Positions 1-11,800 of a stretch of 64,000 nt of DNA are shown in pieces. Where the stretch lies: contig NZ_JAKILG010000006.1 in the NCBI RefSeq assembly GCF_023283765.1, positions 1 to 64,000 of the forward strand. Reading direction: 5' to 3'. The notes beneath the pieces were generated by a model. It saw nothing but the letters and a program-made list of their open reading frames with translations, had not been told where the DNA came from and ran no database searches. Position 1 is the first letter of the stretch; each line of letters begins with the position of its first letter. The translations under genes were made by a program, and so were the position numbers. Source of the DNA: Shewanella profunda (GTDB lineage Bacteria > Pseudomonadota > Gammaproteobacteria > Enterobacterales > Shewanellaceae).

Positions 1-111
1 CAATAGCATTGTGGAACCACCTGATCCCATCCCGAACTCAGAAGTGAAACGCAAACGCGCCGATGGTAGTGTGGGGTCTCCCCATGTGAGAGTAGGTCAT
101 CGCCAAGCGCC
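1..111 (+). rRNA. 5S ribosomal RNA, 3' part
   Basis: The sequence shows the conserved 5S core (CCCATCCCGAACTCAGAAGTG, here from about base 28) and the closing GAGAGTAGGTCATCGCC segment. The 5' end lies outside the window. The 3' boundary near 111 is set by the arm GCCAAGC, which would pair with the missing 5' strand, so it is good to only a few bases. A terminator follows, so this is the end of an rRNA operon read rightward. Confidence 0.95.
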
Positions 112-120
112 CAAATAAAC

Positions 121-157
121 AAAAAGCCCTAGCCTAAACCGCTAGGGCTTTTTGTTT
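121..157 (+). terminator. rRNA operon intrinsic terminator
   Basis: Bases 121-133 and 141-153 form a 13-bp perfect stem (AAAAAGCCCTAGC with its complement) around a 7-base loop. The 3' arm ends in TTTTT followed by GTTT. It lies about 10 bases after the 5S rRNA. Confidence 0.93.
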
Positions 158-291
158 ATGTGTAATGAAAGAACTATCTCGATGTGCTGCCATCCATACT
201 ATTCGTAGGGTAAATATTGCGTTATGGGCATGACTTTAGCTTTGCAGACCGTCGCTGAGTGCTTCATATTCTCAAAAGAGAGTCACAAAAG

Positions 292-411
292 ATGCAATCA
301 AGTCAGCCCACTAAGTTGGCTTTGTGGTTTCAATATTTTGTACTTTTAGCTGGTCAATTAATTAAGTGTATTCACTCTATCATTGCTGTAGTTTTAAGTA
401 TTGCCCGTTAA
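292..411 (+). CDS. possible 39-residue hydrophobic small protein
   Basis: An ATG-to-TAA frame of 40 codons lies in the 320-base gap between the rRNA terminator and hemB. The predicted peptide starts MQSSQPTKLALW and has one long hydrophobic stretch (about residues 8-37) broken by few polar residues, as in small single-pass membrane proteins. An AGAG run lies 13 bases upstream, too far to be a good ribosome site. I do not recognise the family. It could be a chance frame. No other gene is visible between 158 and 433. Confidence 0.3.
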   Translation: MQSSQPTKLALWFQYFVLLAGQLIKCIHSIIAVVLSIAR

Positions 412-433
412 AGTCGAAGTGGTTAGCGCAGAT

Positions 434-463
434 ACAAAAAGAGCAGCCATATGGCTGCTCTTG
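434..463 (-). terminator. hemB operon terminator
   Basis: A perfect stem AGAGCAGCC/GGCTGCTCT (440-461) with a 4-base loop is followed on the minus strand by TTTTTG. It lies 17 bases beyond the hemB stop and would end the long leftward operon. Confidence 0.88.
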
Positions 464-479
464 CATTCTAGGCTTATGT

Positions 480-1496
<1,017 letters not shown>

Positions 1497-3374
1497 CTAA
1501 TTAGGTTCTGCTTTTGCTGACGAATATAATTTCACTTGATTGCGCCCGCTATTTTTTGCTTGATAGAGCGCTTTATCAGCTTGTTCAAGTAATTCTGTAC
1601 TGTGTTGATCGCTATCCACTATATCTGCGCTCACACCTATACTGACGGTGAGTGGAATGGGTTTTCCCTCCCACATTAAACCAATGGATGTCACTGCATC
1701 TCGAATAGTTTCAGCAACTTGAAGAGCACCGTCTGCCGTTGTATTGGGGAGGATGATAGCAAACTCTTCACCACCAAAACGTGATACTAGATCCGTTGGG
1801 CGTTTTAAGTTTTGTTGTAATGTTTGAGCAATAGTCTTTAATGCTTGATCTCCTGCTAAATGACCAAATTGATCGTTGATCAATTTAAATCTATCTATAT
1901 CAAGCATTAGTAGCGCAATAGGTGTTTCTTGACGGCGACTGATCCGGCTTTCTGCGAGCAATCGTTTATCAAAGGCACTGCGGTTTTTAACACCAGTGAG
2001 ACTGTCGATAGTACTTTGCTCTGTGAGTTTTTGGTTTACTTCGTGTAACTCTCTTAGCGTAATCTCAAGCTCCAAGGTGCGTTCTTGCACCATCTGCTCC
2101 AGCTTTTCATTCGTTTCAGCTTCTAGTTTTAGGGCCTCTTCTCGAGCACTACGAATTTTCTGAGCTTGCTTTAATGCTTCTTGCTGAATACGCAGTTTCG
2201 CTTTACGTTCGTCGTTATAACGGATAGCGAGCACGAGTGACATAAAGATGATCTCGAAGGTGAGTCCGAGCATAACTGGCGTCTGGGGTTTTACGTTTAA
2301 ATCAATCACGTTCAGGTATAACAGACTGCTGATACAGGCGCCTGTTAGCATGCTGACCCAACCTATAGTGTAAAGTCTCGCAAGTTTATGGCCATTAATG
2401 GCTTGCATAATGGCGAGCACCATGAGGATGAGGCTAAGAATGGCAACTGAAATAATTTCGATATATAAGGCCGTGCCATAGTGGATAAATGGCAGTAATA
2501 GTCCAACTAGCAAGATGTACACAGCGCTGTAGCGGCAAATTAGCAGCATACGGCGATTGTAGTATTTGAGTTGCAGGATCTTCTCGGTAAACATCAATGC
2601 GAATGCCATAACTACAGGCAGTAGTATAGGTACCATAATTTGTTGCAACATGGGCCATTCTGGCCAAATAAACCGGAAAGCGAAGCCGTTAATAGTTGCG
2701 ACGAGTAAAGTCATGCTAAGTACATAACCAGAATAGTAGCTATAGCTGAATGATCCTGAGGCCATAGCAATAAAAAGACTAAAAATGCCAATCGCAGCTA
2801 ACACACCTAATTGAAACCCATGTTCAACGGCTGTCGATTCTGCTATCTGCGCTAAATCATTAGCAGACCAGAGATAGAGCGGAACAGTGGCGCTGCCTTC
2901 CGTTTCAATATGCAGATAAAAAGTGTGTTCTTCATTAGCACTGATTTTAAAAGGATATAGGAAAATATTACTGAGTAATGGCCGCTCAGAGTAGGGCTGG
3001 GTATCGCCCATATACACCACATTGAATAGTTTTTGATCAACGAGATGATATACAGTGACTTTATCTAACAAAGGATTATCTAGGGCTAAGATCCGTGAGA
3101 GGCTTACATCTGTACTATTCAAGCTGATGTTCAGCCAAAAGTTATGTCGGCTAAGTTTCTGAATATCTTTATTGGTAAAGTTACGCCATTCTTGTTTAGA
3201 AAGTTTTTGGATATCTGCAAGTTGCGTTGTCGAAGGATGGCTAACGAGTAGCCAAGGCGTTAAGCTCAATGGCGTTGGTGTATCTGCATCAATGTTGAGT
3301 AAAGCCGCAGAAGAAGGTGCTGACGTCAGCAGCAGCCAAATAAAGAATAATAGAAAGCCGCTTATTCTAATCAT
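1497..3374 (-). CDS. membrane diguanylate cyclase (7TMR-DISM plus GGDEF)
   Basis: Predicted to make cyclic di-GMP at the inner membrane. The order is: signal peptide (1-23), a periplasmic 7TMR-DISMED2-like sensor domain (about 25-175), seven hydrophobic segments (about 185-390), a coiled coil rich in Glu, Lys and Gln (about 392-455), then a GGDEF domain. The signature is GGEEF at 534-538, an active variant, and RPTD just five residues before it fits the product-inhibition I-site RxxD. No EAL domain is present. The start codon overlaps the end of tatD by 8 bases and the stop overlaps the hemB ribosome site, so it belongs to the tat-hemB operon. The ligand sensed is unknown. Confidence 0.93.
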   Translation of the reverse strand: MIRISGFLLFFIWLLLTSAPSSAALLNIDADTPTPLSLTPWLLVSHPSTTQLADIQKLSKQEWRNFTNKDIQKLSRHNFWLNISLNSTDVSLSRILALDNPLLDKVTVYHLVDQKLFNVVYMGDTQPYSERPLLSNIFLYPFKISANEEHTFYLHIETEGSATVPLYLWSANDLAQIAESTAVEHGFQLGVLAAIGIFSLFIAMASGSFSYSYYSGYVLSMTLLVATINGFAFRFIWPEWPMLQQIMVPILLPVVMAFALMFTEKILQLKYYNRRMLLICRYSAVYILLVGLLLPFIHYGTALYIEIISVAILSLILMVLAIMQAINGHKLARLYTIGWVSMLTGACISSLLYLNVIDLNVKPQTPVMLGLTFEIIFMSLVLAIRYNDERKAKLRIQQEALKQAQKIRSAREEALKLEAETNEKLEQMVQERTLELEITLRELHEVNQKLTEQSTIDSLTGVKNRSAFDKRLLAESRISRRQETPIALLMLDIDRFKLINDQFGHLAGDQALKTIAQTLQQNLKRPTDLVSRFGGEEFAIILPNTTADGALQVAETIRDAVTSIGLMWEGKPIPLTVSIGVSADIVDSDQHSTELLEQADKALYQAKNSGRNQVKLYSSAKAEPN

Positions 3375-4170
3375 TATCTGGACTCAAATTAAAAAACGCT
3401 AAGCTATTTTTGTAGCAGTGTGCGGCAAATTCATCTGCATTTTCGCCCCGTAAATCGGCAATGTATTTTGCAATATAGGGCAGGTACTCAGGCTTGTTTT
3501 TGCTCGATTTAGGTTTTGGTCTCATACTTCTAGGTAGGAGATAAGGGCTGTCAGTTTCTATCAGTAAACGTTCTTGCGGGATAAAGGGGACGAGTAGTGC
3601 TAGCTCTTGGCCTCGTCTCTCGTCACAAACCCAGCCAGTAATGCCTAAGTGTAAATCGAGAGCGATATAGGCTTCCATTTGTGCACGGGTTCCTGTGAAG
3701 CAATGCAGTAATGCGCCAGTAAGCTGTGGCCTATATTCACGCAGGATAGCGATAAAATCCTCGTGGGCATCACGTTCGTGCATTAGCACGGGTATTTGCA
3801 GCTCAACTGCTAATTCTAGTTGGGCAATAAAAGCTTGGCGCTGGATGGGCCTAGGTGAGAAATCACGATTATAGTCTAAGCCACACTCACCGATAGCAAC
3901 GACTTCTGGTGCTTGGCAAAGTTCCGCTTGTAGTGCGTTTGAATTGACATTCCAACCACTGGCATGGTGGGGATGCACACCGGCAGTGCAGTACAGTTTA
4001 TTAGGGTATTGTTGACAAACGGCAAGGGCCGCAGCACTTTCGCTTAAATCGCTGCCAATAACAATTAACGGCGAAACCCCTTGGTTCGCCGCCGCTTGTA
4101 TTATCGATGCTATATCTGGCTCGAGTGCGCTGCCAAGTAAATTGACAGCGATATCTATGTATGAGGCCAT
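3367..4170 (-). CDS. tatD: TatD family metal-dependent DNase
   Basis: A cytosolic TIM-barrel metallo-hydrolase; E. coli TatD has 3'-5' exonuclease activity and is not needed for Tat export. The 267 residues fit the family. Metal-binding signatures seen in order: GVHPHHA, IGECGLDY, HERDAHEDF, LHCFTGT and ETDSPYLLPR. The first metal motif near the N-terminus reads YIDIAVNL where many members have DxHxH; this is the usual TatD-subgroup form (DIGVNL). The ATG at 4170 shares one base with the stop of the upstream gene and the 3' end overlaps the diguanylate cyclase start. Confidence 0.95.
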   Translation of the reverse strand: MASYIDIAVNLLGSALEPDIASIIQAAANQGVSPLIVIGSDLSESAAALAVCQQYPNKLYCTAGVHPHHASGWNVNSNALQAELCQAPEVVAIGECGLDYNRDFSPRPIQRQAFIAQLELAVELQIPVLMHERDAHEDFIAILREYRPQLTGALLHCFTGTRAQMEAYIALDLHLGITGWVCDERRGQELALLVPFIPQERLLIETDSPYLLPRSMRPKPKSSKNKPEYLPYIAKYIADLRGENADEFAAHCYKNSLAFFNLSPDND

Positions 4171-4688
4171 TATTTTAGGCGTTTCACCCGCACCTTGGCA
4201 TTGCGATCATCACTACCCATTAAGAAAGAACCTAAAGCCGCTTTTTCAATATAGACAGTCGTGCCTTGCTTTAAGTTGTACTTACGGCCTTCGGTCTGTT
4301 TCCAGACTTGGCCATTCGTAAAGGTGACTTTAATCGCGCCGTAGGGATCTTCTGCAATAGACTCAACTTCGAAATAAATTTTATCAACAGTATTTTCTTT
4401 AGCACGTTTAGCTTCCATGCCGAAGTTATCTTCAGCGGTCACTATTGGAGCTTGAGGAGCGGTAGCCACCGCCGCGGCAGGAGCCGCAATTGCCGATGGA
4501 TTTGGTACTGCCTGAGTGCCTACAATCGCTGTCGTAGAGATTTTTGCATTCGCGGCGAGGTTGTCATAGCAAACTAAACGATCAAGATTATCGGCTACTG
4601 CCGCACACTGAGTGAGTTGCTGTTCAATACTGGCACTTGCCTGCACTGACACCAGCATAATAGCAGCAGCCATAATAGTTAAGCGCAT
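4170..4688 (-). CDS. conserved secreted protein with CxxxxxxxxRLxCYD motif
   Basis: About 172 residues. I start it at ATG 4688: it follows AAGGAAG by 7 bases and gives a clean signal peptide (MRLTIMAAAIMLVSVQASA); a longer frame upstream runs into tatC. The mature N-terminus has CAAVADNLDRLVCYDNLA, a short two-cysteine motif seen in many small envelope proteins including the VasI type. A Pro/Ala-rich linker follows, then a C-terminal beta-rich region (about 115-172) ending in basic residues. Function unknown. It sits between tatC and tatD in the operon, so export-related expression is likely but a role in Tat is not implied. Confidence 0.8.
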   Translation of the reverse strand: MRLTIMAAAIMLVSVQASASIEQQLTQCAAVADNLDRLVCYDNLAANAKISTTAIVGTQAVPNPSAIAAPAAAVATAPQAPIVTAEDNFGMEAKRAKENTVDKIYFEVESIAEDPYGAIKVTFTNGQVWKQTEGRKYNLKQGTTVYIEKAALGSFLMGSDDRNAKVRVKRLK

Positions 4689-4734
4689 GAGAATCTTCCT
4701 TATTATTATATTTTCTCTAACGCCAGCGAAGACG

Positions 4735-5484
4735 TTAGTTATTCGTTTGTTCTTCGTCGTCCGATTCGTCGCTGGGCTTGCTGTAAAAACGTGCGGCGAA
4801 TAAACCACCCTCAAACAATAACAGCATTGGTACGGCAAGCATAGTCTGCGAGATGACATCTGGTGGGGTTAATAACATACCAACAACAAAGGCGCCAACG
4901 ACAATGTAGGGGCGTTTCTGCTTGAGGTCTTCTGGAGTTGTTACACCAGCCCAACAGAGTAAAACGACGGCGATGGGAATTTCGAAGGATAGGCCAAAGG
5001 CAAAGAAAAGTTTCAGAATAAAGTTAAGGTAACTGGTAATGTCCGTCGCAACTTGAACTCCCTCCGGCGCATTATTAGCAAAAAAGCCAAAAACAACAGG
5101 GAATACAATATAATAAGCAAAGGCAATACCGAGATAGAACAATACGGTACTGCTGAATAGGAGTGGCATAACTAAGCGTTTTTCATGTTTATATAAACCT
5201 GGTGCGACGAAGGACCAAATTTGAAATAACACATAGGGTACAGCCACAAAAAATGATAAAACGAGTGTTAGTTTGAAAGGGGCAAAAAATGGCGCAGCGA
5301 CATCCGTCGCAATCATACTGCCACCAAGCGGTAAAGACTGCATTAAAGGTATTGCCATGTAATGGTAGATATCATTTGCCCAGTACACACTGCAAATGAA
5401 CACCAATAACACACTAGCAATGGATTTTAGCAGCTTGGACCTAAGTTCAAGCAAATGGCTGATAAGTGGCTGCTGTTGCGACAT
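4735..5484 (-). CDS. tatC: Sec-independent protein translocase subunit TatC
   Basis: With TatB it forms the inner-membrane receptor for twin-arginine signal peptides of folded exported proteins. The 249 residues show the N-terminal [17 protein letters not shown] signature, six hydrophobic segments, and the conserved [11 protein letters not shown] segment. The tail is acidic ([12 protein letters not shown]). It follows tatB with a 3-base gap. A small inverted repeat (4717-4738) overlaps the stop codon and might weaken read-through into the next gene. Confidence 0.97.
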   Translation of the reverse strand: MSQQQPLISHLLELRSKLLKSIASVLLVFICSVYWANDIYHYMAIPLMQSLPLGGSMIATDVAAPFFAPFKLTLVLSFFVAVPYVLFQIWSFVAPGLYKHEKRLVMPLLFSSTVLFYLGIAFAYYIVFPVVFGFFANNAPEGVQVATDITSYLNFILKLFFAFGLSFEIPIAVVLLCWAGVTTPEDLKQKRPYIVVGAFVVGMLLTPPDVISQTMLAVPMLLLFEGGLFAARFYSKPSDESDDEEQTNN

Positions 5485-5487
5485 GAA

Positions 5488-6211
<724 letters not shown>

Positions 6212-6270
6212 GAAGGTATCCTCTTAATTGATATCGGTTCTATTATGAACCCTTGATTAATTAGTGCTAG

Positions 6271-7920
6271 CTAAAATTTGCGATTCTTTGGCCTAGATCG
6301 CCATCCTATAAACCACAATATTATGCCTGAAGTAAGGCACACATAAGGGGTCCACAGTGTAGCGTCTTGGTTGAATAATAACGTGCCACAGATCAATAAA
6401 ACTGCAGAAGTGATAAGCATGTAATTGCTTTTATGTGCCTGCTGTTGATATTTCAAATACTTATCTAACATTTGTTGCTGAGAACTCAGCAATTTCCTAC
6501 CTAACTTAAGATTATCGTAAATTAGTTCGGGGAATTCTGGCAGCTTATCAGCCCAATATGGCAGTTTTGTGGATACTTTTTTAAACATAGCCTTAGGACC
6601 CACTTGCTCGGCCATCCACTGCTCTAAAAAGGGCTTCGCGGTTTGCCATAGATCCAATTGTGGATATAGCTGTCGTCCTAAACCCTCGATATAAAGTAAG
6701 GTTTTTTCCAGTAAGACTAGTTGCGGTTGTACTACGATATCGAAGCTGCGCGCAGTGCGAAACAGCTCTAATAGCACATGGCCGAAGGATATTTCATCAA
6801 GCGGTTTATTGAACATAGGTTCACATACCACTTTGATTGCCTGTTCAAAAGCTTGTAGATCGGTTTTTTCCGATACCCAACCAGATTCAATATAGAGCTG
6901 GGCGATCCTGTGGTAATCGCGATTAAAAAACGCGAGGAAGTTTTCAGCCAGATAACGCTTATCTACATCGCTAAGAGTGCCCATAATGCCGCAGTCTAGA
7001 CCTATGTAATAGGGGTTTTCTGGGTGATCATAGGAAATAAAAATATTGCCGGGGTGCATATCGGCATGGAAAAAGTTATCGCGAAAGACTTGGGTGAAAA
7101 AGAGCTCAACTCCACGTTCTGCTAATAATTTAAAGTTAGTGCCTTGGGCTTTTAGGGCGGCAATGTCGGAGACTGGAATGCCGTAAATACGCTCCATAAC
7201 CATTAGACGCGGATAGCAAAACTCTTCATAAACAAAGGGCACGTAGAGTGCATCTGAGTTGAGAAAGTTATTGCGTAACTTTATCGCGTTCAAGGCTTCA
7301 AGCTTTAGATTTAGCTCACCTAAAATGGTGACTCGATAATCTTCAATGACTTCAGCAGGGCGTAGTCGGTTGCCTTCACCGAGGAAATATTCAATCAGAT
7401 TAGCGGTTTGGGACATCAACTGTAGATCGGCTAGAATTTTAGCTTCTACGTTGGGACGAAGCACTTTTAATACTACGGCTTTGCCATTTGATTTGAGAGT
7501 GGCGGTATGCACTTGGGAAATCGACGCCGAGGCTAGTGGTGTTTCATCAAAATAATCGAATAGGGATTCAATCGGTGCTTTTAATTCGGCTTCAATCGCT
7601 TTGCGAGCTAGCATGCCATCGAAGGGCGGGACTTTGTCCTGTAGCATAGCCAGTTCACTGGCCCATTCATCACTCAGTAAGTCGCGCCGGGTTGAGAGCA
7701 TTTGACCGAGTTTAATATAAACGGGTCCAAGTTCCTGCATTGCCAGTTTTAAGCGTTCGCCACCGGGTTTGCTTTTATGTTTATTGCGGATCCAAAATAA
7801 GCTATTACGAGCGAGTTTAAAGTACCAAGGGGTCATCTTTGGCGGTAATACTTCATCTAACCCGTATTGAAGCAGGGTTTTTATGACGTGGTAACCGCGG
7901 CGGATACTGGTAAGGGTCAT
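6271..7920 (-). CDS. ubiB: ubiquinone biosynthesis kinase-like protein UbiB
   Basis: An atypical ABC1/ADCK/UbiB-family ATPase that supports the ubiquinone-making complex at the inner membrane. The 549 residues contain the family KxGQ motif ([19 protein letters not shown], about 70-88), an alanine-rich nucleotide loop with a conserved lysine (ASISQVHTA and VVLKVLRP), the catalytic [10 protein letters not shown] segment, and the LDCG metal motif. Two C-terminal hydrophobic segments (about 500-540) anchor it. Its ATG overlaps the ubiJ stop by 4 bases. Confidence 0.96.
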   Translation of the reverse strand: MTLTSIRRGYHVIKTLLQYGLDEVLPPKMTPWYFKLARNSLFWIRNKHKSKPGGERLKLAMQELGPVYIKLGQMLSTRRDLLSDEWASELAMLQDKVPPFDGMLARKAIEAELKAPIESLFDYFDETPLASASISQVHTATLKSNGKAVVLKVLRPNVEAKILADLQLMSQTANLIEYFLGEGNRLRPAEVIEDYRVTILGELNLKLEALNAIKLRNNFLNSDALYVPFVYEEFCYPRLMVMERIYGIPVSDIAALKAQGTNFKLLAERGVELFFTQVFRDNFFHADMHPGNIFISYDHPENPYYIGLDCGIMGTLSDVDKRYLAENFLAFFNRDYHRIAQLYIESGWVSEKTDLQAFEQAIKVVCEPMFNKPLDEISFGHVLLELFRTARSFDIVVQPQLVLLEKTLLYIEGLGRQLYPQLDLWQTAKPFLEQWMAEQVGPKAMFKKVSTKLPYWADKLPEFPELIYDNLKLGRKLLSSQQQMLDKYLKYQQQAHKSNYMLITSAVLLICGTLLFNQDATLWTPYVCLTSGIILWFIGWRSRPKNRKF

Positions 7921-8537
7921 GGCTTAATTTGGTCTCTTAATTGGGTTATTCGCTGTTCAAGTGCGCGAGTCTCAGCAACTAAATCATCCATTTGATCGCG
8001 AAAATGGACTAACTCAATTTTGTGTGGTGCGAGGCGGTATTCTTCTAGCGCGAGTTGCCCTAAATGGGAACGTGTTTTACGTAATACATCGAGTGCAAAA
8101 CTTTTAGCCTGGTGCCCTGAGCTAATAAGCTTATGTGTTGGACCATCACCTAAATAGCGCGATATTGGCTCAGCAAAGTCAAACTCTATACCACGTAAAT
8201 ATTGGCTAAAGCTTTGTAATAAATTGAGATCGCCCTCAAGCTTGAGCTTATCCTGCTTAATCAATTCGGTTAGGTTAGCGCCTTCAGTCACACGGTAAAG
8301 CGTTGTTGCATCTGCGTGCAGGCTGACATCGACATCACCCTCGTAGCGGCTTAGCACTTGGATCTCTTTGGCAAAGATCAAGTAAATTGGCCAGCTAAGC
8401 TGCGATAATTGGATACGAAATACTTTGCCATGCAGATGGCGTCGGTGCGAATAATCGCCACCCGCTTGGGCCTGAAGTTTTTTCAGGCCTGTTTCAATTG
8501 CGGCGCAGGCAAGTAACACAACTTCTTGCAGCATCAT
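7917..8537 (-). CDS. ubiJ: ubiquinone biosynthesis accessory factor UbiJ (SCP2 domain)
   Basis: 206 residues: an SCP2-like lipid-binding domain (about 15-115, with [15 protein letters not shown] and [12 protein letters not shown]) and a C-terminal coiled coil (about 165-204). UbiJ binds prenyl-quinone intermediates and assembles with UbiK for the hydroxylation and methylation steps. Position between ubiE and ubiB with overlapping ends on both sides supports the call. Confidence 0.94.
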   Translation of the reverse strand: MMLQEVVLLACAAIETGLKKLQAQAGGDYSHRRHLHGKVFRIQLSQLSWPIYLIFAKEIQVLSRYEGDVDVSLHADATTLYRVTEGANLTELIKQDKLKLEGDLNLLQSFSQYLRGIEFDFAEPISRYLGDGPTHKLISSGHQAKSFALDVLRKTRSHLGQLALEEYRLAPHKIELVHFRDQMDDLVAETRALEQRITQLRDQIKP

Positions 8538-9292
8538 TAGAACTTATAACCACGGTGCAGTGCGACAATGCCGTCGGTCATGTTGGTGTAATCAACTTGC
8601 TCGAAGCCAGCATCTACCATCATTTGCTTCAGGGTATCTTGATCTGGGTGCATGCGAATCGATTCGGCCAGATACTCGTAGCTGTCAGCATCTTTAGTGA
8701 TAAGTTCGCCCATCTTAGGTAAGACTTTGAAGCTATATAAATCATACACTTTTCGCATGATTTTATGCTGAGGCTTAGAAAACTCTAGCACTAATAACTT
8801 GCCACCGGGTTTAAGTACGCGGTTCATTGAACGCAGCGCCGCATCTTTGTCTGTTACGTTACGCAGCCCAAAGGCGATGGTAATGATATCGAAGTGATTA
8901 TCGGGAAACGGTAGGGCTTCGGCATTCGCTTGCACATAACTGACATTGTTCACTATGCCCTTATCACGCAGCTTAGTGCGACCCACTTTCAGCATGGAGT
9001 CGTTAATATCGGCTAACACCACTTCCCCTTTTTCGCCCACTAGATGGGAGAATTTTGCGGTTAAGTCACCGGTGCCGCCAGCCAAGTCTAGTACTTTCAT
9101 ACCTGGGCGTGCGCCAGAAACCTCAATAGTGTGACGCTTCCAGAAGCGGTGGATGCCAAAGGACATCACGTCGTTCATAATGTCATATTTAGCGGCTACT
9201 GAATGAAACACGCCGGCAACGAGTTCGGCTTTTTTATCGGCCTCTACGGTTTTGTAACCAAAGTGGGTACTTTTAGATTCGCCCTCAGACAT
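8537..9292 (-). CDS. ubiE: ubiquinone/menaquinone C-methyltransferase UbiE
   Basis: A SAM-dependent methyltransferase that acts on both the demethylmenaquinone and the ubiquinone precursor. I start it at ATG 9292 ([16 protein letters not shown]), giving 251 residues, the normal length; the open frame extends 66 codons further without family character. Motifs: [15 protein letters not shown] (SAM loop), LADINDSML, and the UbiE signatures [18 protein letters not shown] and [20 protein letters not shown]. First gene of the leftward ubi-tat-hemB operon; 244 bases of upstream DNA hold its promoter. Confidence 0.97.
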   Translation of the reverse strand: MSEGESKSTHFGYKTVEADKKAELVAGVFHSVAAKYDIMNDVMSFGIHRFWKRHTIEVSGARPGMKVLDLAGGTGDLTAKFSHLVGEKGEVVLADINDSMLKVGRTKLRDKGIVNNVSYVQANAEALPFPDNHFDIITIAFGLRNVTDKDAALRSMNRVLKPGGKLLVLEFSKPQHKIMRKVYDLYSFKVLPKMGELITKDADSYEYLAESIRMHPDQDTLKQMMVDAGFEQVDYTNMTDGIVALHRGYKF

Positions 9293-9536
9293 CAATGTGT
9301 TCCTATTGTTTTGCAATGTATTAATGCGAGTGTATGCCATCGCCTGCATTTGCTGAATCTTTGATCTATCACTCTGTGATCGAGCTAGTAAACTAACTTC
9401 AATGTATTTGTTTACATCACTTGGCATGGTACATCGAGTTAAATGCCTGCTAACCACATAAAATGGACAGGCATTAGACCACAATATCAAGATTTGGTGA
9501 ATAGCTTAGCGTTTAGTTAGGCACAACCCGCATGTG

Positions 9537-10598
9537 TTATTGCGCCAAAAATTGTATGCGGCCTTGAACATAGGCGTAAATAAGTTCGCTTAGGCTTTGA
9601 CCTACATCCCTAAATCCAGCTTCGATGCCAGCCTCGTGGCAGCTTGGTGCGGCTTCGGCTAAATGCAAATAAGCGCAAGGGCAGTGGTGGGCGATATAGT
9701 TGACATAATGCGCTGCATCAAGCAATGGAACCCCCGCAACGGTTGAAGCACTGCTGGGCATTTTTGCTATGGCGTCTACGTCGAGTTCTAAACCCACGGG
9801 GAAACCCGTTGCATTGAGTTTTTGCGCAATCTCAAGCAAGGCTTGCTCTAGGTTGATTTCACGGCGTACCCATATTTGTTGCAGGCTATGCCAACTGCCA
9901 CCAAATTCAGTCAGTTGAGTTAAATTGGCCTCGCTGTTTTTCAGCTCGTGTAAACCCAGAACATGGTAATAGCCTAAGGCACCATGGTCAGCTGCATAGC
10001 TAAAACCATTGCCGCTGTGGCGCCCTTCGAGCAAACGGAAATCGGAATGGGGATCGAGATTTACTGCCGCAACTTGGCGCTGGTAATGGACTGCGGTTGC
10101 CATGAGTAAACCGTAGGCATTGTTATGGCCACCACCGATAAGAATTGGTTCTAATCCTGCGGTTAAAATTGCGCTAACAATGCGGATGACTCGTTGATCT
10201 AATTGCTCTACCGCACTACGTAGTTCATCAAGCATAATTTCAGTATTGCTTGCTGTTTGATGCAAGTTTTGTTGTAGATCAGCCGCATTGACTTGGCCTA
10301 ACACTAAGCATTCGGTGCCAGAAAGGAAACGATTCGATTGCAAATTGAGCCATTGGCGCATACTCGTCGTGAAGGCGTCAGTGGCACCACCGCGGCCTAA
10401 ATTGGCCCGCGGTCCTATATCTTCACCCACGCCAATAATTGCAAACTTAGCGCCATGAGCTTTGGCTGTGGTAAGAATCACATCTAAGGTATGTTCTTGA
10501 TTCGCAGTATGTACACACTGGCCTAGCTTAGTTTCACCTGCCCTTGGGCTGACGAGCATAGCGACATCGGCATGAGTAAAAGGAATAAATTCGAGCAT
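9537..10598 (-). CDS. hutG: formimidoylglutamase (arginase/ureohydrolase family)
   Basis: Predicted to cleave N-formimidoyl-glutamate to glutamate and formamide in histidine breakdown. The 353-residue protein carries the dinuclear manganese motifs of the arginase fold: GGGHNNAYG (about 156-164), NLDPHSDFR and ELDVDAIA. The asparagine in GGGHN, where arginases have GGGHD, is a known variation in formimidoylglutamases. No other hut gene is nearby, so the substrate is less certain than the fold; arginase or guanidinobutyrase are the alternatives. Confidence 0.8.
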   Translation of the reverse strand: MLEFIPFTHADVAMLVSPRAGETKLGQCVHTANQEHTLDVILTTAKAHGAKFAIIGVGEDIGPRANLGRGGATDAFTTSMRQWLNLQSNRFLSGTECLVLGQVNAADLQQNLHQTASNTEIMLDELRSAVEQLDQRVIRIVSAILTAGLEPILIGGGHNNAYGLLMATAVHYQRQVAAVNLDPHSDFRLLEGRHSGNGFSYAADHGALGYYHVLGLHELKNSEANLTQLTEFGGSWHSLQQIWVRREINLEQALLEIAQKLNATGFPVGLELDVDAIAKMPSSASTVAGVPLLDAAHYVNYIAHHCPCAYLHLAEAAPSCHEAGIEAGFRDVGQSLSELIYAYVQGRIQFLAQ

Positions 10599-10686
10599 AG
10601 ATGATCATTCTTATAGGGCCAAAGACGGCTTATTGTGACGTAGGCTAGGAGGGTTATTCAATGGTCATTGGGTAAATATAGATAAT

Positions 10687-10710
10687 AAAAAAGCCAGCTT
10701 AGCTGGCTTT
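10687..10710 (-). terminator. rraA terminator
   Basis: The stem AGCCAGC/GCTGGCT (10692-10708) is followed on the minus strand by TTTTTTATT. It lies 19 bases past the rraA stop, between rraA and hutG, so the two genes are separate units. Confidence 0.88.
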
Positions 10711-10728
10711 CATCAAATGGAACTTATA

Positions 10729-11214
10729 CTACTCAATGTCGAGTGGTTCAGGCGATAAAATAATCCCTGTATTGTCGGCGTAGATATGATCGCCAGGGAG
10801 GAAAGTCACGCCGCCAAAATTGACCGGAATTTCGACTTCACCTACCGAGTTTCCATCTGCACCGACAGGGATAGAGGCAAGGGCTTGAATGCCAATATCT
10901 AACTCTTCCAATGCATCCACATCACGAACAGAACCGTAAACGATAATGCCTTCCCAATTATTGCCCACCGCAAGATCTGCGATTGCCGCATCAATAAGCG
11001 CGCGGCGCAATGAGCCACCACCATCGACGAGTAAGACTTTACCTTGACCATCCTCTTGTAAGACTTCGGTAATCAGGCCGTTGTCTTCAAAGCACTTAAT
11101 GGTGCTAATAGAACCGCCAAAAGAGCTACAACCACCGTAGTTACTGAACATGGGCTCGACTACATCTACGACATCTAAGTACATGTCACATAGTTCTGAG
11201 GTGTTGTATTCCAT
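10729..11214 (-). CDS. rraA: regulator of ribonuclease activity A
   Basis: 161 residues, the family length. RraA binds the C-terminal scaffold of RNase E and the helicase RhlB and damps RNA decay. Seen: [24 protein letters not shown] N-terminal fold, the central [13 protein letters not shown] loop and [19 protein letters not shown]. The family is structurally related to HMG/CHA aldolases but RraA itself lacks aldolase activity. ATG at 11214 has AGGAGT 7 bases upstream. Confidence 0.95.
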   Translation of the reverse strand: MEYNTSELCDMYLDVVDVVEPMFSNYGGCSSFGGSISTIKCFEDNGLITEVLQEDGQGKVLLVDGGGSLRRALIDAAIADLAVGNNWEGIIVYGSVRDVDALEELDIGIQALASIPVGADGNSVGEVEIPVNFGGVTFLPGDHIYADNTGIILSPEPLDIE

Positions 11215-11478
11215 ATTTACACTCCTATTGATCCGCGTTGCGTACAGTTTAGCGAGTTTACGCCAGTATAAAAGGGATTATTAAAAAGAAAAGTGTTATC
11301 AATCACGGTATTGTTGCCATTAGCTCGTTAACACTTAAGTAGTAAATTTTCTTCACCTAATCGAAATTTGTGCCTAAAACTTGATGTTAGTCATTAAATA
11401 ACGGTTTTTTATTACAACTCTGTTGCGCCATTTGGTATTATATCCCAAGTTTGAATTAACTTACTTAACTTAATTTGC

Positions 11479-11538
11479 TTTAGGGGCACGGACCCCCCGT
11501 TATGCTTATGGACGGTAGAGGGCCTTCAAGAGGTGCCT
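11479..11538 (+). promoter_or_regulatory. possible structured leader of the YgjV-like gene
   Basis: The 60 bases before the start codon are unusually rich in complementary G and C tracts. GGGG (11483-11486) can pair with the following CCCC; CCGT (11497-11500) with ACGG (11512-11515); and GGCAC (11485-11489) with GTGCC (11533-11537), which overlaps the ribosome site. The first and third pairings exclude one another, as in a switch. I could not match it to a named riboswitch class. Confidence 0.35.
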
Positions 11539-11787
11539 ATGGAAGCTGTGAATACGATTGAAATTATTGGTTATTTTGCCTCAGTTATGGTGGCAATATC
11601 TCTTATGATGAAAAATATCATCTGGTTGAGATGGTTGAACTTTGTGGGGTGTGGACTGTTTGTTGTTTATGGTGTGTTTATTTCAGCTTGGCCAGTGGCC
11701 GGGATGAATGCGTTTGTTGCCTGTATTAACATTTATCATCTCACTAAGATTTACCGCGCTAAGGCAAATTCAGAAGCCATAGTCTAA
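11539..11787 (+). CDS. small three-helix membrane protein, YgjV-like
   Basis: 82 residues. ATG 11539 has AAGAGG 6 bases upstream; an in-frame GTG six bases earlier lies on that ribosome site. Three hydrophobic segments (about 6-24, 31-54, 57-74) and the conserved pattern LRWLNFVGCGLFVVYG and NAFVACINIYHL resemble the Imp-YgjV family in half-size form. The general layout is also like SemiSWEET sugar carriers, but no PQ pair is present. Function unknown. Confidence 0.7.
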   Translation: MEAVNTIEIIGYFASVMVAISLMMKNIIWLRWLNFVGCGLFVVYGVFISAWPVAGMNAFVACINIYHLTKIYRAKANSEAIV

Positions 11788-11800
11788 GTTCTGCTTAGTT

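Noticed and set aside
11479..11538. Guanidine-II (mini-ykkC) riboswitch
   Set aside because: Two ACGG stretches are present, but neither is closed by a proper stem as an ACGR tetraloop, so the class does not fit.
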